NCBI GenBank assembly: GCA_017533825.1
Contig: JAFWIE010000018.1
Location: 19,868 to 83,867, forward strand
DNA: 64,000 nucleotides
Origin: Atopobiaceae bacterium
GTDB lineage: Bacteria > Actinomycetota > Coriobacteriia > Coriobacteriales > Atopobiaceae
Reading direction: 5' to 3'
Of the stretch, positions 62,728-64,000 are shown piece after piece (position 1 is the first letter of the stretch; each line of letters begins with the position of its first letter). Under the pieces are notes generated by a model. It did not search any database. It saw only the letters and a list, made by a program, of their open reading frames with translations, and had not been told where the DNA came from. The translations under genes were made by a program, and so were the position numbers.

Positions 62728-62756
62728 GCATTGTGCCATAGTGAAAGGAACCACCA

Positions 62757-63254
62757 ATGATAAAGGATTCGCGGCTGACGCTGGCCATCTCCATTGGCCT
62801 TCTGCCTCCTATATGGGCGGTTGTCTCGGGACATCTGGGTATTACGTGCGGCGCGGTCGCCCTCATCTGCGCGGGCATCTACGTTTCGGCAGGCAACAAG
62901 GTTGAGCTGGGGCTTCCCATGTCGCTCGGTTTCCTGCTCTCTGACCTCATTGCGGTGTGTGCTATTTGGCTCATGGAGAATCTCCCATTTCCCGCAGATG
63001 TGAATACCTTCCTCACGCTTGCCGTGCTCGGCTTCTGTGCCGTCATGTTCTGCACACGGCTCGAGAAGGTGTTCTTCTTGCCAGCCGTACTATCCGGTTG
63101 GGCGGTTGGACTCACCGTAATGGGTCCTCTCGGTTTTGCCAACCTGGGGACTATGCCGCTGCAAGTGGCAATTGCCATGCTTGCGGGAGTATGGTACGCC
63201 GGGTTTGCCGTAGATGTATTCAGCAGGCTCATTGGACCAAAGGAAAGGAAGTAA
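62757..63254 (+). CDS. DUF1097-like membrane protein
   Basis: A 165-residue protein with five hydrophobic helices and short loops (LAISIGLLPPIWAVVSGHLGI, GLPMSLGFLLSDLIAVCAIWL, VMFCTRLEKVFFLPAVLSGWAVG). GAAAGGAACC precedes the ATG. The pattern and glycine-rich helices resemble the DUF1097/YcdZ family of unknown function. It follows ptb-buk by 83 bp with the hairpin between, and precedes another small membrane protein. Confidence 0.65.
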   Translation: MIKDSRLTLAISIGLLPPIWAVVSGHLGITCGAVALICAGIYVSAGNKVELGLPMSLGFLLSDLIAVCAIWLMENLPFPADVNTFLTLAVLGFCAVMFCTRLEKVFFLPAVLSGWAVGLTVMGPLGFANLGTMPLQVAIAMLAGVWYAGFAVDVFSRLIGPKERK

Positions 63255-63257
63255 CCA

Positions 63258-63764
63258 ATGCCCATGCAACCAAAGACCAAACTCGTCAACGTACTGCTCA
63301 CCAACATCCCCATCGCCATTTGCATCTCCTTTGTGGCGAGCTACATTGGTGTGAGCGGAGCCGGCGTTCCGCAGGAGGCGTTTGTGCCTACGCTTATGCG
63401 CTCAGTCGGAATGAACATCCTCATGTCCTATGTGATCTCGTTTTTCGTGGGTATGTTCGTGCCTGCGCCCAAGTGGGGCATGGCATTTGCGGCCAAGTTC
63501 GGTGTTACGCCTCGCGATGGCGTTAAGTTTGGGCTTCTCATGAGCGTCGTCGTCAACACGGTGTATGTTATCGCCAACTCAGTCATTCTCACCTACGTCA
63601 ATGCCATCGTCCTTGGTGGCGCGCCGATGGCGGCCTACCTCCCGGCGTTGCTCGGCAGCTTCGTGCCCTGCTGGCTCGTGGGATTTGTCGTCTCGTTCTT
63701 CTGGGCTCCGGCTGCCGAGAAGATTGCTCGCAACATCTGCAACGACCCCGCGCCGCGGATGTAA
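63258..63764 (+). CDS. DUF2798-like membrane protein
   Basis: A 168-residue protein with four hydrophobic helices arranged as two similar pairs (VNVLLTNIPIAICISFVASYIGV...MNILMSYVISFFVGMFVP; VKFGLLMSVVVNTVYVIANSVIL...LLGSFVPCWLVGFVVSFFW). Each pair ends W/P near the helix end, suggesting an internal duplication, as in DUF2798 proteins. It begins 3 bp after the previous gene (AAAGGAAAGGAAG upstream). Function unknown; perhaps a small transporter for fermentation acids, which is only a guess. Confidence 0.65.
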   Translation: MPMQPKTKLVNVLLTNIPIAICISFVASYIGVSGAGVPQEAFVPTLMRSVGMNILMSYVISFFVGMFVPAPKWGMAFAAKFGVTPRDGVKFGLLMSVVVNTVYVIANSVILTYVNAIVLGGAPMAAYLPALLGSFVPCWLVGFVVSFFWAPAAEKIARNICNDPAPRM

Positions 63765-63794
63765 GGCTTGCGAATTACGATTCACTTCGCGCCG

Positions 63795-63820
63795 AGCAGG
63801 TCCTTCGGGGCCTGCTTTTG
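63795..63820 (+). terminator. intrinsic terminator of the ptb-buk operon
   Basis: AGCAGGTCC pairs with GGGCCTGCT (one wobble) around a TTCG tetraloop, followed by TTTTG. Ends transcription 31 bp after the last gene. Confidence 0.85.
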
Positions 63821-63872
63821 TGTGGTGGCGCACGACTCTCCGCGACCGAGGCGTGGCCCCGACCGTCGCGTG

Positions 63873-64000
63873 CCCCCTAACGGGATCGGGGCTTGTGGTA
63901 CGGAGCCCCGCGGCCCCCTAACGGGATCGGGGCTTGTGGCACGGAGCCCCGCGGCCCCCTAACGGGATCGGGGCTTGTGGCACGGAGCCCCGCGGCCCCC
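63873..64000. repeat. 41-bp tandem repeat running off the window edge
   Basis: The unit CCCCCTAACGGGATCGGGGC plus 21 more bases recurs with a period of 41 bp (TAA at 63878, 63919 and 63960) in three near-identical copies, cut by the edge. The first copy differs by one base (TGGTACGG for TGGCACGG). Each unit has arms GGGGCT and AGCCCC able to form a hairpin. No reading frame or gene function is evident. Confidence 0.85.

Noticed and set aside
63873..64000. The tandem repeat as a CRISPR array
   Set aside because: The units are contiguous and near-identical with no unique spacers, and no cas gene is present.

Overview
The window looks like chromosomal DNA of a high-GC, anaerobic, gut- or rumen-type actinobacterium of the class Coriobacteriia, most like the Olsenella/Atopobium group. 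This is inferred from gene content and order (alaS-ruvX-mltG-yqeG, aroK-aroB position-pepQ, efp-asp23-nusB-xseB-tlyA-nadK-recN), frequent GTG/TTG starts with start/stop overlaps, mannose-type PTS, LytTR/GHKL signalling and phosphotransbutyrylase/butyrate kinase. No rRNA, tRNA, CRISPR array, insertion sequence or prophage was recognised.

Layout. 1-2125 (minus): a LytTR response regulator and two GHKL-type sensor proteins, the second cut by the window edge. 2434-6504: a tight operon of metallophosphatase, HAD phosphatase, SGNH hydrolase and dGTPase-like HD protein. 6585-8900 (minus): a zinc-ribbon membrane protein and a TPM-domain protein. 9037-19xxx and on to 29279: housekeeping block with rarA, a DUF948 protein, a degenerate RsbW-like protein plus a SigB/SigF-type sigma factor, alaS, ruvX, mltG, yqeG, aroK, an AroB homologue that has lost its metal ligands, an M24 peptidase, a mannose-family PTS (IIAB, IIC, IID, ManO), efp, asp23, nusB, xseB, tlyA, nadK and recN. 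29450-34119: zinc-ribbon envelope protein, UDP-galactopyranose mutase, GT2 glycosyltransferase, Maf, ferredoxin.

34460-43254 is an accessory block: two acyl carrier proteins, a CocE-type hydrolase, an FMN reductase-like protein, a DUF35 protein with a thiolase-like enzyme, an unrecognised 342-residue protein and a PucR-type regulator. It looks like an undescribed acyl-ACP/acyl-CoA pathway. 43559-45939 is a BsuBI/PstI-type restriction-modification pair. 46264-48523 is a STAS protein and a sensor with both SpoIIE phosphatase and RsbW-like kinase domains, a self-contained partner-switching module.

48651-59551 (minus) is the most notable region: a MATE exporter followed by a 3046-residue nonribosomal peptide synthetase with domain order A-T-C-A-T-C-A-T-R. 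It should make a tripeptide released reductively as an aldehyde (or alcohol/cyclic imine). Modules 2 and 3 have the same hand-read specificity code. 59691-63764 holds msrA, phosphotransbutyrylase, butyrate kinase and two small membrane proteins. The window ends in a 41-bp tandem repeat that runs off the edge.
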